A DNA stretch of 7,968 nucleotides from NCBI GenBank assembly GCA_021781315.1, contig JAJXXB010000238.1:1-7968 (forward strand), written 5' to 3'. The notes below the pieces were generated by a model. The model did not search any database. It saw only the letters and a program-made list of their open reading frames with translations, and had not been told where the DNA came from. The position numbers were made by a program, and so were the translations under genes. Shown here piece after piece: positions 6,100-7,968 of this stretch; the first letter of the stretch is position 1; every line of letters starts with the position of its first letter. The stretch is from Actinomycetes bacterium. Its GTDB lineage: Bacteria; Actinomycetota; Acidimicrobiia; Acidimicrobiales; RAAP-2.

Positions 6100-6129
6100 G
6101 TGACTCGTCGGCGACGCGAGGGTGAGTGA
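6100..6129 (+). CDS. Possible leaderless Arg-rich leader peptide (9 residues)
   Basis: GTG 6100, seven bases after TACGCT, opens a nine-codon ORF coding for MTRRRREGE and ending in TGA at 6127-6129. That stop overlaps the ATG at 6129-6131 as TGATG, a classical translational-coupling arrangement. The four consecutive arginine codons are all different (CGT, CGG, CGA, CGC). If translated, it could couple expression of the membrane protein to ribosome passage through the Arg run. It may equally be untranslated 5' leader containing only the GAGGG ribosome site for the downstream gene. Confidence 0.3.
   Translation: MTRRRREGE
6118..6122 (+). promoter_or_regulatory. Ribosome binding site of the membrane protein gene
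   Basis: GAGGG with a six-base gap to ATG 6129. It decides for ATG 6129 over the in-frame GTG at 6126, which would be too close. Confidence 0.55.
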
Positions 6130-6899
6130 TGAACATTCTGGTGACGATCGTGGCGGTGCTCGTCGTGGTCCTCGCCGTGGGAGTCGTCGTCCTGCGTTGG
6201 CGCAGGATTCGCCACGAGGAGAACGAGCGCGCCCGACGACTCGACCCGCGCCTGCTCAGCCCGCCCCCCTCGCCCTACACGCCGGCCCAGGGCTTTCGAC
6301 TCGTCGACGGCGAGACGCCGACCCCGACGCCGACGCGCCCGGCCCCGCCGCGTCCCCGTCTCGATGAGCGCGACTACGTCTTCGGCGACGTGGGCGCCAA
6401 CGTCGAGGAGCCGTTGCACGCGCCGCGCCACGACTCGCACTGGGCACTCGAACGCATGACGCGCCACCGTCGCCGGCGCTGGCGCTCGCGCCAGTGGATG
6501 CGCCTGGGCGTCGTGGTGCTGGTGGTCGTCCTCGCGGCCGGCTACGCGCTCCAACGCGGCCACGGCGCCGGCCCCGCGTCGAGCACGACGACGACCTGGC
6601 CGGCCACGTTCGCCGCCGTCGCCCACGGCTCCCACGCGGCCAGTGTCGCGGCCCCGGGCTCGCGCTACGTCGTCACCGTGACCGCGCGCTCGTCGACCCA
6701 GGTCGTGATCAAGGGCGTGGCCGACAACTACTTCCACGGCCCCCTGGGCGCGGGACAGAGTACGACATCGACGGTCAACGAGCGCGTGGCGATCTTCGTC
6801 GACCCGGCCTCGGTGTCGATCACCCTCGGCGGATCGCGTGTGAGCCTGCCCGCGGGCGCGAGCGCGCCCTACGTCCTGACGATCACGCCGACGCCGTAA
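6129..6899 (+). CDS. Two-pass membrane protein with RodZ/DUF4115-like external domain
   Basis: A 256-residue protein. Membrane helix 1 spans about 3-22 and is followed by a basic stop-transfer run (RWRRIRH). A polar, Pro-rich middle (about 30-112) includes a PTPTPT run. A strongly basic cluster (RHRRRRWRSR, about 113-122) precedes helix 2 (about 126-142). A Thr-rich linker (STTTTW) leads to a beta-rich C-terminal domain (about 165-252). By the positive-inside rule the middle is cytoplasmic and the C-terminus is outside. The end domain's order of strands (TQVVIKGVADNYFHGPLGAGQ, then VAIFVDPASVSITLGGSRVSL) resembles the DUF4115 domain at the end of the cell-shape protein RodZ, but there is no N-terminal helix-turn-helix. 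A cell-envelope role is only inference. Its 3' end overlaps ptrB by 17 bp, tail to tail. Confidence 0.8.
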   Translation: MNILVTIVAVLVVVLAVGVVVLRWRRIRHEENERARRLDPRLLSPPPSPYTPAQGFRLVDGETPTPTPTRPAPPRPRLDERDYVFGDVGANVEEPLHAPRHDSHWALERMTRHRRRRWRSRQWMRLGVVVLVVVLAAGYALQRGHGAGPASSTTTTWPATFAAVAHGSHAASVAAPGSRYVVTVTARSSTQVVIKGVADNYFHGPLGAGQSTTSTVNERVAIFVDPASVSITLGGSRVSLPAGASAPYVLTITPTP

Positions 6900-7968
6900 T
6901 CTCGTCGAGGATGAAGGCCACGACCTCGGCCTCGTCGCGCCAGGCGTCGTAGCGTCCCGAGGGTCCCCCGTGGCCCGCGCCCATCTCGGTCTTGAGGTAG
7001 GCCACGTTCTCGGGGTTGGCGTCGCGCAGGGCGAGCACCCATTTCGTCGGCTCCCAGAAGCCGACCCGCGGGTCGTTGAGGCCCCCCGTCGCCAGCAGGT
7101 CGGGGTAGCGACGAGGCGTGCCGTCCGGGTTGGTCGCGCGCACGTTGTCATAGGGCGAGTAGCCCTTCATCAACCGGTAGATCGTGGCGCTGGCGGCCGG
7201 GTCGCCCCACTCCTCCCACTCGCCCACGGTCAGGGGCAGGCTCGCGTCGAGCATCGTGCTGAGCGCGTCGACGAAGGGCACCTCGGCGACCACGCAGCGA
7301 AACAGCTCGGGCGCCAGGTTCATCACCGCGCCCATCAGAAGTCCGCCGGCCGAGCCCCCGCGCGCCGCCAGGCGCGCGGGGACGGTGAAGCCGCGCTCTA
7401 CGAGGTCGCGCGCGACGGTGACAAAGTCGCTGAAGGTGGTCGGCTTCTGGGCCAGCTTGCCCATCTCGTACCAGGAGCGACCCATCTCGCCGCCGCCGCG
7501 CACGTGGGCGATGGCGAAGATCACCCCGCGTTCGAGCAGGGACAGGCGCAGGGAGGAGAATCCCGGATCCATCGAGATCTCGTAGCTGCCGTAACCGTAG
7601 AGGAGTAGTGGCGCCGGACGGGGCGCGATCAGCTCGCCGTTCGTCGCGCGCGTCAGCACGCCCGCGCGGGCCACCACCGAGACCGGCACGCGCACGCCGT
7701 CGCTCGCCGTGACCCAGAGCCGACCGGTGACAAAGCGCGACGCGTCGTAGCCGCCACGGACCGTCTGCTGTTTGCGTACGTGCACGGTGCCGTCGGCGAC
7801 GTCGACGTCGCCGACGAGGATCGGGGTCACGAGCGAGGTCATGACGACGCGCACCTGGCCGGCGTCGTAGGTCGCATTCTCGCCCAGTGCGACGGTCGAC
7901 GGGTCGTTGTCGCCGTCGACGAGGTAGGAGCGCTCCAGCAGGTCCTCGCCGAAGGGGTCCTCGCCCTC
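6883..7968 (-). CDS. ptrB: Oligopeptidase B (S9A serine peptidase), 5' partial
   Basis: Cytosolic prolyl-oligopeptidase-family enzyme that cuts short peptides after Arg or Lys. The frame is open to the right window edge (38 codons before the GTG at 7854), so only the C-terminal half is seen: the end of the propeller and the whole alpha/beta-hydrolase domain. Counting the GTG codon as residue 1, the triad is Ser168 (RGGSAGG), Asp261 (LNDPRV) and His295 (GAGHGG). The YGYGSYE segment near 86-92 and HVRGGGEMGRSWYE near 117-130 are family hallmarks. Glu212 and Glu214 of GEWEEWGDP lie 44 and 46 residues after Ser168, matching my recollection of the two Glu residues (576 and 578 relative to Ser532) that set basic P1 specificity in enterobacterial enzymes. 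The Ser-Asp gap is about eight residues longer than in E. coli because of a loop (ATNPDGTPRR). It converges on the membrane protein gene. Confidence 0.94.
   Translation of the reverse strand, partial: EGEDPFGEDLLERSYLVDGDNDPSTVALGENATYDAGQVRVVMTSLVTPILVGDVDVADGTVHVRKQQTVRGGYDASRFVTGRLWVTASDGVRVPVSVVARAGVLTRATNGELIAPRPAPLLLYGYGSYEISMDPGFSSLRLSLLERGVIFAIAHVRGGGEMGRSWYEMGKLAQKPTTFSDFVTVARDLVERGFTVPARLAARGGSAGGLLMGAVMNLAPELFRCVVAEVPFVDALSTMLDASLPLTVGEWEEWGDPAASATIYRLMKGYSPYDNVRATNPDGTPRRYPDLLATGGLNDPRVGFWEPTKWVLALRDANPENVAYLKTEMGAGHGGPSGRYDAWRDEAEVVAFILDEITASA

Noticed and set aside
6310..6340. Short tandem GACGCC/GACCCC repeats.
   Set aside because: They encode the PTPTPT run of the membrane protein's Pro-rich linker and are too short and too clearly coding to be a separate repeat element.
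6048..7151. A 367-codon minus-strand open frame spanning the membrane protein gene and part of ptrB.
   Set aside because: Arg- and His-rich with no domain; it runs opposite one real gene and in another frame of ptrB, which has an intact catalytic triad.

Overview
The window is about 8 kb of very GC-rich, gene-dense bacterial DNA with short intergenic gaps and many GTG starts. Five of the starts (the four transcription-unit heads seen here, plus a possible leader ORF) sit 6-7 nt behind a TANNNT -10 box. This style, the shortened MutY and the gene content suggest an actinobacterium, possibly of the class Acidimicrobiia. That placement is inference from style; no phylogenetic marker is present.

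Left part (1-4722): most of this region reads as the distal half of an ethylmalonyl-CoA pathway locus (acetyl-CoA assimilation). It holds a malyl-CoA/beta-methylmalyl-CoA lyase (mcl, 5' end off the window), a NiCoT-family nickel/cobalt permease, a long-form acyl-CoA dehydrogenase best read as methylsuccinyl-CoA dehydrogenase (mcd, minus strand), a small unrecognised protein, and a single-hotdog MaoC hydratase best read as mesaconyl-CoA hydratase (mch). Mcd, Mch and Mcl would carry out three consecutive steps: methylsuccinyl-CoA to mesaconyl-CoA to beta-methylmalyl-CoA to glyoxylate plus propionyl-CoA. The permease fits as a cobalt supplier for the B12-dependent mutases of the same route (ethylmalonyl-CoA and methylmalonyl-CoA mutase), which are not in the window. 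mcl and the permease run rightward and meet mcd tail to tail. mcd is divergent from the small gene-mch unit across a 53-bp promoter region containing dyads.

Middle and right part (4703-7968): mutY (adenine DNA glycosylase, overlapping the end of mch), a flavin reductase-like protein, and a two-pass membrane protein with a RodZ/DUF4115-like external domain follow rightward. The membrane protein is preceded by a possible nine-codon arginine-rich leader ORF whose stop overlaps the gene start. A converging oligopeptidase B gene (ptrB, 5' end off the window) closes the region, its 3' end overlapping that of the membrane protein by 17 bp.

The points most worth a second look are the cobalt permease placed inside a B12-dependent carbon pathway, the unknown small gene inside the mcd/mch divergon, the recurring leaderless promoter architecture, and the Arg-rich leader ORF. 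No RNA genes, mobile elements or CRISPR arrays were seen, and no gap between genes exceeds about 55 bases.
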